From contig JBAZQU010000028.1 in the NCBI GenBank assembly GCA_041645035.1, forward strand, positions 1 to 13,592: a stretch of DNA of 13,592 nucleotides, read 5' to 3'. Below, piece by piece: positions 6,375 through 13,507 of this stretch; the stretch's first letter is position 1, and every line of letters begins with the position of its first letter. The notes under the pieces were generated by a model, which was not told the origin of the DNA, made no database searches, and saw only the letters and a program-made list of their open reading frames with translations. The DNA is from 2-02-FULL-48-14 sp041645035 (GTDB lineage Bacteria > Patescibacteriota > Gracilibacteria > UBA1369 > 2-02-FULL-48-14). The position numbers and the translations under genes are program-made.

Positions 6375-7475
6375 ATGACCTGTTCAAAGAAAGACAGAGC
6401 TCTTGCATTCTTACCGCTTCTTTTCTTTGGTCTTTTAATTTTTCCTCACAAAAGTCTTGCAGTTCCTCCGCCGGATTTTCTCTTCAATGTGGGAAGTCAA
6501 ATTGCTTATATATTTTCTTTTGTGGCTATTCTTTTTTCAGCCACGTTTGGAGTGGTGTATCAATACTTGCGTGTTAAATACCATGCGATCAACAAACCCA
6601 AACCCGGTAAATTTTTGCTGATTCTATTTTTAATCAGCATCGTGTCTATTGGCGCCGCTTATTTCTACAATGCCAAGCGGCAAGAAGTTGCTTATTTGGA
6701 TTGGCTGGAAGAGTCTGAAGCACAGAGTAAACAGGCATCTGAAGAGGAAGTTGAAAAGGAGGTTGAAGTGGTGCCGGTGGAAGAAGTGCAGACCTCAGAC
6801 TTTTGGGAACTCAATAAAGATACGGCGCTGAGTATCAGTAATGAGGAATTTCAGGCTTTGCTCGACAGTGGACGGGAGGATTACCTCGTGCTGGATGCGC
6901 GGGAGAATTTAGAAAACGGCTATGGTCACTTTCCGGGATCCACGCATCTGCGTTTCGCGGACATTTATGCCGGGCTTACGGAGGGGCTGCCGAAAGATAA
7001 GTTTATTTATGTACTTTGTTGGTCAGGAATACGTGGAAAGGAGACGGTTGAACTTTTGAGGGCGCAAAACCTTGTTGCCGTGTATTTGGAAGGTGGGGCA
7101 GACAGTTGGGTGACGGATTACGGTGGGCTTTGGGAAGGGACGGTGAAATTTTCTTCCGTTTATCCGGATTCTGAATATGCTATAACTTATTCAACGGATG
7201 AAACTCGCCAAAAGGTGAGTGATGGGGTTATCCTAGTGGATGCCCGTGAACCGGAAAAAATTTCCGTTTCCACCATTGATAGTTACGCCATGCCACTTAT
7301 GTACACGCCCACAGACGATCTCGAAGCGATGTATGCCTTGATCCCAAGCGGTAGTCGAGTGATCACCATTTGTGATGAGTACACGAACTGTTTTATGGCT
7401 AAACTGGTGGGAGTTGAGCTCGAAATTCGCGGGGCTGAATTCTTAGGAAGATACAATCGACCATGGGAATACTAG
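6375..7475 (+). CDS. Membrane-anchored tandem rhodanese-domain protein
   Basis: Rhodaneses move sulfane sulfur via a catalytic Cys. Here two such domains sit outside or behind a membrane anchor. Residues 9-30 resemble a signal peptide or first helix ending near SLAVPPP. Helices follow at about 42-64 and 80-97, then a Glu-rich linker (111-140). The first rhodanese domain (about 142-255) has VLDAREN (172-178), GHFPGSTHL (184-192) and the loop CWSGIRG with Cys215. This is a complete six-residue active-site loop. The second domain (about 265-366) has LVDAREPE (287-294) and Cys333 in CDEYTN, which lacks the usual Gly and Arg, so it is probably inactive or altered. The gene overlaps the next gene by 13 bases, suggesting translational coupling. 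A good extended -10 promoter precedes it and no Shine-Dalgarno sequence is seen. The substrate is unknown. Confidence 0.8.
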   Translation: MTCSKKDRALAFLPLLFFGLLIFPHKSLAVPPPDFLFNVGSQIAYIFSFVAILFSATFGVVYQYLRVKYHAINKPKPGKFLLILFLISIVSIGAAYFYNAKRQEVAYLDWLEESEAQSKQASEEEVEKEVEVVPVEEVQTSDFWELNKDTALSISNEEFQALLDSGREDYLVLDARENLENGYGHFPGSTHLRFADIYAGLTEGLPKDKFIYVLCWSGIRGKETVELLRAQNLVAVYLEGGADSWVTDYGGLWEGTVKFSSVYPDSEYAITYSTDETRQKVSDGVILVDAREPEKISVSTIDSYAMPLMYTPTDDLEAMYALIPSGSRVITICDEYTNCFMAKLVGVELEIRGAEFLGRYNRPWEY

Positions 7476-9313
7476 GAGCAAAATCCAAGAATTTACAAAA
7501 GCTTACTGAAGCGGGATTTCCGGTTCCGCAATTTTTCCCCGTTTCTTCCAAACAACTTTCCCAGGATTCTTACGATAAGTTGGCAGAAAAAATTCACTTA
7601 CAATTAAAGTGTAAGTCTTACGCGGTTCGCTCAAGCGCTCTGGTGGAAGACACGGAAATATCTGCTCGTGCAGGAGAGTTTAAAACGGTGCTCGACGTTC
7701 CTCCAAAAGATTTGGCCGATGCTATTTTGGAGCTATGTCAGGATGCTGAGCACAAACTGGGGAATCTGGATCAATTCTCTTTATTGGTCCAGGAGTTTAT
7801 TGAACCGGATGTTGCCGGAGTATTTTTTACCCATCACCCCGGTGGAGAAAGAGGTTGGGTGCTTGAATATCATTTTGGCCGTGGAGATAAGCTGGTGGGT
7901 GGAGAGCTTAAACCCTTTCATAAAAAAGGATACTGGGGCGGTTTCACTCCAAAGGTGGACTTGCCTGCCTTTCATCAAATGTTGAAGACATTCAAATCCA
8001 TCGAGGAGCTCTTCGCTTTCCCCCAAGATATTGAATGGTGCGTCCAAAAAGGGAAATTTTACATTCTTCAGGCCAGGCCCATCACCGGTCTCAGCAAGGA
8101 TGTTTTTGAACAATTACGAGGCCTGGAAGAAAGCCTTCCCAAGGGTAATTTTTACTTTGAGAAAACGGAAATTTCCGAAATTGCCCCCAAGCCCGACAAA
8201 GAGACCCTTCAGTTGCTTCAATCCATTTATGCAAGAGGAGGTCCTATTCAAAAAGTTTATGAAAAATTTGGCATTACCTACCATGCGCAAAACTTTTTTG
8301 AATTATTGAGCGGGGAGCTCTACATAGATAAAGAAGTTGAGTTGAAACCCCTCTTGCCGGCCTATTCGTATTTTAAGAAAGGACTGATTCTTCAGGATCC
8401 TAAACTCAAGCACTTTCATGGCCTTTGGGTGACTTTAAAGAATTTGTATAAATTGAACAGGCTTCCAGTTGGTTCCTATAAGGATCATTTTGATCAACTT
8501 AAATCACGGTTAAAAGCAAAACCACTCAATGATTTTTTTGAAGACTACCAATTGATTTTTGAAATCAATCTAATCTGCTCCGGTGCTTTGGCTAAGCTCA
8601 AACCCATTTTGGCTCGATATAAAGGGACAAGCCTCGCTGAATTACTTAGTTCGGCGGATCGTTTGTTTTCAGATTTACCTCATTTGGATGAAGCGCCAAA
8701 GGCTTTGGTGGGAAACTCGTTGGACCTCCAAGACGCCAGCCCGTTTCAGGGCGAGACGAAGCGAAAAATGGTCAAGGTGGTAAGAACAGGAGCAGACTGG
8801 GCTTCGCCCAGGAGGTGGCAGGGGCTTTCGGTTTGGGATAAAAAGATTTTGGAGAAACCCGTTCGAGGAGCTCTGGCCTATTTAAAACTGAGAGAATATG
8901 CCAGATGGCTTTTAGTGCTGCACACCAATCAGATTCGTCCAAAAGCGAAGCGTAAAAAAGACTACCTGCCGGAGCTCATTTTACCGAACACTTTAACCAG
9001 CGTTCCCCTAGAGTCCCACCCTACTCTTCGATGCGTTTCAGCAGGGAAGGTGAAGGCTCGCCTGATGAGCATTGGAGGGGTTAAAAATGGAGAAAAGGGA
9101 ATTCTTTTAACAAAAATACTCTCCCCCAATCTTGTGGAATTTTTCCCAAACATATCCGGAATTTTGTCTGAGGAAGGTGGTATGCTGTCTCATCTCGCCA
9201 TCATGGCACGTGAAAAAGGCATCCCGGTTCTTGTTGGTATTGATTCAAGTTTGTTTGAAGCGGGCCAGAAGGTCGAAATGGATGCTACAGGGCAAAAAGT
9301 CACTCTAATTTAA
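7463..9313 (+). CDS. PEP synthase / rifampin-phosphotransferase-like dikinase without PEP-binding barrel
   Basis: Enzymes of this group use ATP to phosphorylate a mobile His and pass the phosphate to a substrate. The N-terminal PPDK-type ATP-grasp domain (1-210) shows GAKSKNLQKLTEAGFPVP (5-22), AVRSSALVEDT (54-64), AGEFKTVL (70-77), AGVFFTHHP (118-126) and DIEWCVQKGKFYILQARPIT (189-208). A central region (about 211-525) resembles nothing I can name. The swivelling domain (about 526-616) ends with GGMLSHLAIMAREKGIPVLVG, where His577 is the predicted phosphate carrier. The C-terminal TIM barrel of PEP synthase and PPDK is absent, so PEP synthesis is unlikely. The domain order is that of rifampin phosphotransferase, though 616 residues is shorter than the roughly 870 usual there. 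The true substrate is unknown. ATG 7463 lies inside the end of the rhodanese gene. The stop overlaps the convergent mltG stop by 9 bases. Confidence 0.75.
   Translation: MGILGAKSKNLQKLTEAGFPVPQFFPVSSKQLSQDSYDKLAEKIHLQLKCKSYAVRSSALVEDTEISARAGEFKTVLDVPPKDLADAILELCQDAEHKLGNLDQFSLLVQEFIEPDVAGVFFTHHPGGERGWVLEYHFGRGDKLVGGELKPFHKKGYWGGFTPKVDLPAFHQMLKTFKSIEELFAFPQDIEWCVQKGKFYILQARPITGLSKDVFEQLRGLEESLPKGNFYFEKTEISEIAPKPDKETLQLLQSIYARGGPIQKVYEKFGITYHAQNFFELLSGELYIDKEVELKPLLPAYSYFKKGLILQDPKLKHFHGLWVTLKNLYKLNRLPVGSYKDHFDQLKSRLKAKPLNDFFEDYQLIFEINLICSGALAKLKPILARYKGTSLAELLSSADRLFSDLPHLDEAPKALVGNSLDLQDASPFQGETKRKMVKVVRTGADWASPRRWQGLSVWDKKILEKPVRGALAYLKLREYARWLLVLHTNQIRPKAKRKKDYLPELILPNTLTSVPLESHPTLRCVSAGKVKARLMSIGGVKNGEKGILLTKILSPNLVEFFPNISGILSEEGGMLSHLAIMAREKGIPVLVGIDSSLFEAGQKVEMDATGQKVTLI
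8739..8811. repeat. Two GC-rich inverted repeats inside the dikinase gene
   Basis: GCCC/GGGC with a six-base loop lies at 8739-8752, and CTGGGCTTCGCCCAG forms a perfect short hairpin at 8797-8811. They fall in a hydrophilic stretch of the protein (about residues 426-453) and are more GC-rich than the sequence around them. They may be chance palindromes or the edges of a small in-frame inserted repeat. Confidence 0.3.
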
Positions 9314-10303
9314 ATACTCCGCCTTGTTCGCTTCATGTTCGGCGTTGGTTTTTGCGTAGTGGACGTTTCCTTTAGAATCCGTGAGGTAGTAATAGTAATC
9401 AGACTCCTCGGGATAAATGGTGGCCATCAAACTTGCGAGACCCGGGTTGCTGATGGGTGTGGGAGGAAGGCCGATGTTTAGACGGGTGTTGTAGGGTGAA
9501 TCTTCCGCCAAATCTTCGGCACTCAGTTCATTGTCGTCTTGGGTGTAGAGCAGTGTGGCATCGATGCCCAAATACCAGTCGTTGTCGTAGCGTTTCCAAA
9601 TGATGCCGGCCACAATGGGGAGGTCATCCTCGGTGCGCACTTCGCGTTCCACCATGGAAGCCACGTTCACCACTTCGCTCACCGTGCGTCCGGAAGCCTC
9701 GATGGCGACAGTCATTTCATCCGTGAGTTTAGAGTCGAAATTTTGCAGCATCATGTTGATGAGGTTTTCGCTGCTGAAGGTGGCGCTGTCTATAAAATAG
9801 GTATCAGGGAAAAGGTAGCCCTCCAAGCTTTCGTCCTTTCCCAGGAAATCGTAATCAAAGGTGCACTCTTTGGCACACTCTTCAAAAGCTCCGGCTCCAA
9901 TCAGCCCCATCTCCGTAAGCTCGGTGTCCATGTCGGCTATGGTCCAGCCTTCAATGGCGGTGAAAGCGAGTTCGCCGGTTCCTTCGGTGGTGAGCACGGT
10001 GATCACTTCGCGCAGTGTCATCCCCGGGCTTAGCACAAAACGTCCGTAGCGCAGACTACCATCGAGCTCCTCACTCTTTACCGTACGTACAAAACTTTTA
10101 TTACTCACAATTAGGTCGGCGTCTTCCAAATCGTCAGCGATGTGCTCGGCGGTGGAGCCTTTTTCAATTTCAAATACAACTTTCTCCGTGCTGCCGCTCT
10201 CCACGGCTTCGTTCAAATCCTGGCGCCAAAAAGGCTCCCACACGTTCCAAATCACCACGAGGGCGATACACAAGAAAAGGAGTTGAAGTAATCGTTTTTC
10301 CAT
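9305..10303 (-). CDS. mltG: Endolytic murein transglycosylase MltG (YceG-like)
   Basis: MltG cuts nascent glycan strands at the outer face of the cytoplasmic membrane and so sets peptidoglycan chain length. The 332-residue protein has one N-terminal helix (4-20) and then a LysM-like part, with EIEKGSTAEHIADDL (45-59). The catalytic YceG domain shows LEGYLFPDTYFI (160-171), VASMVEREV (214-222) with Glu219 matching the catalytic Glu of the family, LGIDATLLY (245-253), SPYNTRLNIGLPPTPISNPG (269-288) and a final EH (322-323). All main motifs are present, so it should be active. A Cys-x3-Cys pair (143, 147) is an unusual local feature. ATG 10303 lies 8 bases after the ybaB stop and has no Shine-Dalgarno sequence. 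Both genes are probably one operon. The TAG stop overlaps the stop of the opposing gene. Confidence 0.93.
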   Translation of the reverse strand: MEKRLLQLLFLCIALVVIWNVWEPFWRQDLNEAVESGSTEKVVFEIEKGSTAEHIADDLEDADLIVSNKSFVRTVKSEELDGSLRYGRFVLSPGMTLREVITVLTTEGTGELAFTAIEGWTIADMDTELTEMGLIGAGAFEECAKECTFDYDFLGKDESLEGYLFPDTYFIDSATFSSENLINMMLQNFDSKLTDEMTVAIEASGRTVSEVVNVASMVEREVRTEDDLPIVAGIIWKRYDNDWYLGIDATLLYTQDDNELSAEDLAEDSPYNTRLNIGLPPTPISNPGLASLMATIYPEESDYYYYLTDSKGNVHYAKTNAEHEANKAEYLN

Positions 10304-10311
10304 AGAGTAAA

Positions 10312-10635
10312 TTATTTTTGTTCGCCTTCAGGCATTCCGGGCATATTCATGCCGAGGTCTCCCATCATCCCGCGCATTTTTTCCGCCGCAATTTCTTGAG
10401 ATTTTTTGACAGCTTTATTGAAGACCGTGAGCAGGTCGGCCTGAAGCTTTACTTGATTTCCCGCGCTGAGTAGTTCCAGGGAGATACGTACTTCCACCAC
10501 TTCCTGTTCTCCATTGATTACGACGGCAATGCCATTTATTTCCGCTTCGATGTGAAGATTCTTCAATTCTTCTTTGATTTTTTTGGCCTGCTTCTGCAGC
10601 TTGTACATATCTTTCGCTTGTCCAAAGAGTCCCAT
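10312..10635 (-). CDS. ybaB: YbaB/EbfC-family nucleoid-associated protein
   Basis: Small dimeric DNA-binding proteins of this family coat the nucleoid and often sit in a dnaX-ybaB-recR cluster. The 107 residues match the usual size. The N-terminal helix DMYKLQKQAKKIKEELKNL (9-27) is typical, followed by the beta strands with INGEQEVVEVRIS (40-52) and a second long helix (about 63-91). The last 16 residues are Met/Gly/Pro-rich (GMNMPGMPEGEQK), a common disordered tail. Here the partner is mltG, not recR or dnaX. A good promoter lies 28 bases upstream of the ATG at 10635. No Shine-Dalgarno sequence is visible before it. Confidence 0.88.
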   Translation of the reverse strand: MGLFGQAKDMYKLQKQAKKIKEELKNLHIEAEINGIAVVINGEQEVVEVRISLELLSAGNQVKLQADLLTVFNKAVKKSQEIAAEKMRGMMGDLGMNMPGMPEGEQK

Positions 10636-10663
10636 GGTAAAATATTTAAGGTTAAGCGGGTGA

Positions 10664-10692
10664 ATTATAGCGCTTTACATGAGTTCTTCCAA
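10664..10692 (-). promoter_or_regulatory. Promoter of ybaB-mltG
   Basis: On the minus strand a perfect TATAAT (complement of 10664-10669) lies 17 bases from TTGGAA (complement of 10687-10692), which matches four of six -35 positions. The -35 element lies within the last codons of the upstream lipoprotein gene. The -10 ends 28 bases before the ybaB ATG. Confidence 0.55.
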
Positions 10693-11658
10693 GCCCCGAA
10701 CGCTAATGGGGTGCACTTCATCCCGGTGCTCACTGGCGTATTTCACCGTGGATTCATAAAGTTCCCAATAAGTGGCCCCTGCTTCCGAGCTGCGATTTTC
10801 AATCACTCCTTCGGCGGCACTCAAGTCAAAAGGTGGTTCGAGGGGCTGAGTTTTCGTGGAGTCTGTAGAGTAAATGGGCCAAAAGGGCGTACCAACAGTA
10901 TAGAAATTATTTTCGTGGTATTTCATCCCGATAAAGCGCAGGCCTTCGGTTGGAATTTGTGAAAGAGCGTCTTCAAAAGCAGCCTGCCCATCGAATCCGT
11001 CTTTGACTTTTTCGTAGAGCTTGTAATCCACGTGCTCCGGGCGAATGAGGAGACCATCCTGTTTTTCGCCAAGGTCAATCGAGCGCCCGTGTACCACCGT
11101 GTACGCCGCCCCCTTTTCCAGATAAATCTGTGAAAGGATTTTTTGGATCCGCCTGCTGCTCACTATGGTGCTCACCACGGGCGGCGCGTAACCGATAGTG
11201 TCTTTTACAAACTGATAACCACCGGGCGCGTCTAAAGTTTTTCCGGTTTCCAGGTCCAGCTTATGCTCTTCGTAATTGAGCAGAGTGGTATACAGCTCTT
11301 CGTCGCTCAGCTCATTGAGCCCCAGATAATCAAAATCTTTGTAGTCAGAATAGTAGGGAGTCGGGGGACGAAGATGATAGCCAACGGTCACGACCGGTGA
11401 AGTTTTGAGGCGCTCGATCAATTCAGGCGCCTGTTCCACATAAATTTGGAAAACCTGATCGTCCACATAAATATCTACGGGGACGTTGTAGGCTTCGTGG
11501 ATATCAATGACATGACTCACCGCCTCGATGCTTTCTTCAGCAAAAACAAAATCGTGGACATTGAGAGAAAAAATTGTATAAACACCCTCTACGATTGGTT
11601 CGTTTGAAGCGGTACACTGAGTGATCAACAGTGCGAAGAGTAGAAAAAGTTTCTTCAT
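10675..11658 (-). CDS. Putative lipoprotein, divergent polysaccharide-deacetylase-like (second of pair)
   Basis: I place the start at ATG 11656-11658, which gives 327 residues. The frame is open to 11724, but that extension lies within the preceding gene, and the internal Met begins a clear signal sequence, MKKLFLLFALLITQC. Cys15 could be lipidated, though Gln before it is not the usual small residue. The mature part starts with YTIFSLNVHDF (28-38), then IDIHEAYNVPVDIYVDD (51-67), PELIERLKTSPVVTVGYHLRPPTPYY (78-103) and LDAPGGY (142-148). An early Asp (36), a His after a beta strand (95) and a TIM-barrel-like strand pattern recall NodB/CE4 polysaccharide deacetylases, but the canonical HxxxH motif is not visible. 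Catalysis is therefore unproven. The gene begins 14 bases after the stop of the preceding lipoprotein gene, and the two are likely co-transcribed. It could equally be a non-catalytic surface protein. Confidence 0.6.
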   Translation of the reverse strand: MKKLFLLFALLITQCTASNEPIVEGVYTIFSLNVHDFVFAEESIEAVSHVIDIHEAYNVPVDIYVDDQVFQIYVEQAPELIERLKTSPVVTVGYHLRPPTPYYSDYKDFDYLGLNELSDEELYTTLLNYEEHKLDLETGKTLDAPGGYQFVKDTIGYAPPVVSTIVSSRRIQKILSQIYLEKGAAYTVVHGRSIDLGEKQDGLLIRPEHVDYKLYEKVKDGFDGQAAFEDALSQIPTEGLRFIGMKYHENNFYTVGTPFWPIYSTDSTKTQPLEPPFDLSAAEGVIENRSSEAGATYWELYESTVKYASEHRDEVHPISVRGLEELM

Positions 11659-11672
11659 ATAAGCTGCAGCCT

Positions 11673-12716
11673 TTAAGACTGAGACTCCAAATAAGCCTCT
11701 ACTACTTGCCATTGGCTGGCCCACTCTATTACGCCTTCATTTTGGAGTTTTTGCATCTCGCTAAAAAGATAACGCAAAACTTCTTCGTTTTCTGTTACAA
11801 AATTATTGGCGGGCAAGTAAATATTAAGTTTGGCTACTTGGCTAGGATCGCGAGCGCTATTCACTTCTTTAATAATTCCAACAAGGGTATCCACGTCCTC
11901 ATTAGTGTAAGGACAAGCTCCCGGACAGTCGTAGGAGCCACCTTCCGCCAGTCCCTCCACTCGTCCCAGCTCTCCATTACTTAACACGATACCACTTTCA
12001 TCAGGTTCGAAATCAAGAGTGTTCTCTAACCGCATCAGATAAATTCGGTCCATCACATTCTCCGGCATATTTTCATGGTAATGCTCCGCAATATAGGCAT
12101 CAGTCCAAATGGTATCCGGACGATTTTCTTCGGGGATAGCCAGCAGATGCATACTTACGATTCCGTCGAGATAGTTAAAGCCCGCCGCTGCAGCTGCTTG
12201 CGCCCAATCGGTATATCCACCGGCTCCGGAGCAACCGTGATTATTCTCTGCTCCCACCAGGTCGTCTACCAGTTTTTTATTCACCTTCATTTCTGAAATT
12301 TGTTCTTCGAGCGTGAGCTGCTTTTGTCCTATTCCTCCAATGTCACAGTGTGTTCCCACCCCGTGTCCACGATCCAACACCTCTTTCATAATGTTTAAAT
12401 CCCACACGCTATTGGCTCGCGCAAAAGGTTCTTCGCTTTCTACGGTAAGGATGGCATCGTATTCCTCAGCGAGGTCCATTCCATAACGAAGTTGATCTAC
12501 ATGCTTTAAAAAAACATTTTCATTTGTGTCATCCGACCAACCATGCTCCATATGAGTCATGGTGGTAAGGTAGAGGGGGTATGTTTCCGAGGTTTCCTCG
12601 GGTTGAGGTTCGGTATCGATGGTTTGCTTGTTCACATCGTTTCCAAACAAATAATTCACCGGGTTGCAGGCACTAAGCAGCAGGCACGCCGTCAATAGGG
12701 AAAGAAAGGTTTTCAT
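11673..12716 (-). CDS. Putative lipoprotein, divergent polysaccharide-deacetylase-like (first of pair)
   Basis: The 347-residue protein has a signal peptide with a proper lipobox, LLLSAC (12-17), so Cys17 should be lipid-anchored. A Glu/Pro-rich spacer runs to about residue 45. The body has LTTMTHMEHGWSDD (50-63), HVDQLRYGMDLAEEYDAILTVE (72-93), DRGHGVGTHCDIGG (115-128), NNHGCSGAGGYTDWAQAAAAAGFNYLDGIVS (158-188) and CPGAC (264-268). The GHGVGTH element resembles motif 2 of CE4 deacetylases (GHEIGNH). The GAGGYTDWAQAAAAAGF stretch resembles motif 3 and its following helix. The second His of motif 2 is missing. A hydrolase acting on envelope glycans is my inference. A metal-binding non-enzyme is possible, given the many His, Asp and Cys residues. 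A promoter lies 27 bases upstream and there is no Shine-Dalgarno sequence. The partner lipoprotein gene follows after 14 bases. Confidence 0.62.
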   Translation of the reverse strand: MKTFLSLLTACLLLSACNPVNYLFGNDVNKQTIDTEPQPEETSETYPLYLTTMTHMEHGWSDDTNENVFLKHVDQLRYGMDLAEEYDAILTVESEEPFARANSVWDLNIMKEVLDRGHGVGTHCDIGGIGQKQLTLEEQISEMKVNKKLVDDLVGAENNHGCSGAGGYTDWAQAAAAAGFNYLDGIVSMHLLAIPEENRPDTIWTDAYIAEHYHENMPENVMDRIYLMRLENTLDFEPDESGIVLSNGELGRVEGLAEGGSYDCPGACPYTNEDVDTLVGIIKEVNSARDPSQVAKLNIYLPANNFVTENEEVLRYLFSEMQKLQNEGVIEWASQWQVVEAYLESQS

Positions 12717-12742
12717 AAGGGAAAATTAAGAGTTGCGACGGT

Positions 12743-12771
12743 ATTATCCTCGCAGCATTCTCCTTATACAA
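12743..12771 (-). promoter_or_regulatory. Promoter of the lipoprotein pair
   Basis: On the minus strand GATAAT (complement of 12743-12748, five of six matches) is separated by 17 bases from TTGTAT (complement of 12766-12771, three of six). The -35 element overlaps the final codons of the upstream gene. The ATG at 12716 follows 27 bases after the -10. Confidence 0.45.
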
Positions 12772-13429
12772 GGGCGGATTTTCTTTCGACGCAATGCGGG
12801 CAAATTTGAATGCTCATTTTGGCCGATACGAACGACTTTCCGTTGAGCAATGCCTCCAGCGCGTTTTCACAGGTGAGGGGTTCCTTTCGTTCCTGTTCGA
12901 GTTCATGCTTGTACATTCTGAATTTCCGCTCGAGCTCAGGTCGCATATGGAAGGTGATAATGGACGTTTTTTCAGGTTGAGATTCACTCTTAAGAGTTAA
13001 TTCTAATCTGTTATTTTGCTCGAAAGCATTCGTTTCTCTGAGTTCATGAACATAAGCTTCCAATCCTAATTGGGTCATACTTTCAACTCTCTCCGCCCAA
13101 TACTTGTCTGTTTCGGGCGTTGCAATATAGGCCACCTTCTCCAGTTTGGTCCATCCTTGTTCGCCTGAAATCAACTGCTCTTTCAGCAATGGTTTACCCT
13201 CAAGTTTCCTGGAAATGCATAAGACCTTATCCACCGCCTCCTTGCTCATGCCGGCCAATTTTGCCGCAAACTCGTGAAGGCTCGTGTAGCCCTTCTTTTT
13301 ATATAGGCGACGCCGAGCTACCTCGGGGAGCAGGCCTGCGAAACGTCGCCGCCATACGCGAGCGGCCAAACCGTATTCCTTGCACAGAGCATAAAGTTCC
13401 TTATCAGACAGGTTTTTATAATTGGTCAT
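12764..13429 (-). CDS. DUF222/HNH-associated-like protein lacking a visible HNH module
   Basis: Residues 5-135 resemble the helical domain that precedes HNH nuclease modules in many proteins. It begins LSDKELYALCKEYG, then shows LLPEVARRRLYKKKGYTSLHEFAAKLAGMSKEAVDKVL (33-70), LLKEQLISGEQGWTKLEKVAYIA (81-103) and a further helix ending in LEAYVHELRE. After a polar linker comes ITFHMRPELERKFRMYKHEL (158-177), a strand-helix unit also seen in this group. Where an HNH fold would be expected, the protein stops shortly after CPHC (210-213), which is at most half of a zinc site. At 221 residues it is either a truncated nuclease or a nuclease-free DNA-binding relative. The ATG at 13427-13429 has no Shine-Dalgarno sequence. 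Inverted repeats upstream could be its operator. Confidence 0.6.
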   Translation of the reverse strand: MTNYKNLSDKELYALCKEYGLAARVWRRRFAGLLPEVARRRLYKKKGYTSLHEFAAKLAGMSKEAVDKVLCISRKLEGKPLLKEQLISGEQGWTKLEKVAYIATPETDKYWAERVESMTQLGLEAYVHELRETNAFEQNNRLELTLKSESQPEKTSIITFHMRPELERKFRMYKHELEQERKEPLTCENALEALLNGKSFVSAKMSIQICPHCVERKSALV

Positions 13430-13466
13430 AGTTTTAAGATTGAATCGGCCTCAGTTTAGCATAGAA

Positions 13467-13507
13467 GGTGAGTACACGCTCACCATTTGAATGGACACCT
13501 GTTCAAA
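13467..13507. repeat. Overlapping inverted repeats before the DUF222-like gene
   Basis: Three inverted repeats overlap in 41 bases: GGTGAG-N6-CTCACC (13467-13484), CCATT-TG-AATGG (13483-13494), and TTTGAA-N10-TTCAAA (13486-13491 with 13502-13507). They lie 38-78 bases upstream of the minus-strand start at 13429, where a promoter or operator is expected. A terminator for an incoming minus-strand gene is possible, but no T-run follows the hairpin on that strand. Confidence 0.4.

Noticed and set aside
370..9313. Possible TGA=Gly code as in Gracilibacteria
   Set aside because: Long genes need no in-frame TGA, and the 4211-6304 gene ends naturally at a TGA after a complete C-terminus.
9539..10033. 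164-codon plus-strand frame within mltG
   Set aside because: It is antisense to a gene with all its family motifs, and the translated peptide is His-rich noise.
11659..11724. Longer N-terminus for the second lipoprotein gene
   Set aside because: It would overlap the upstream gene, and the internal Met starts a clean signal peptide, so ATG 11658 is preferred.
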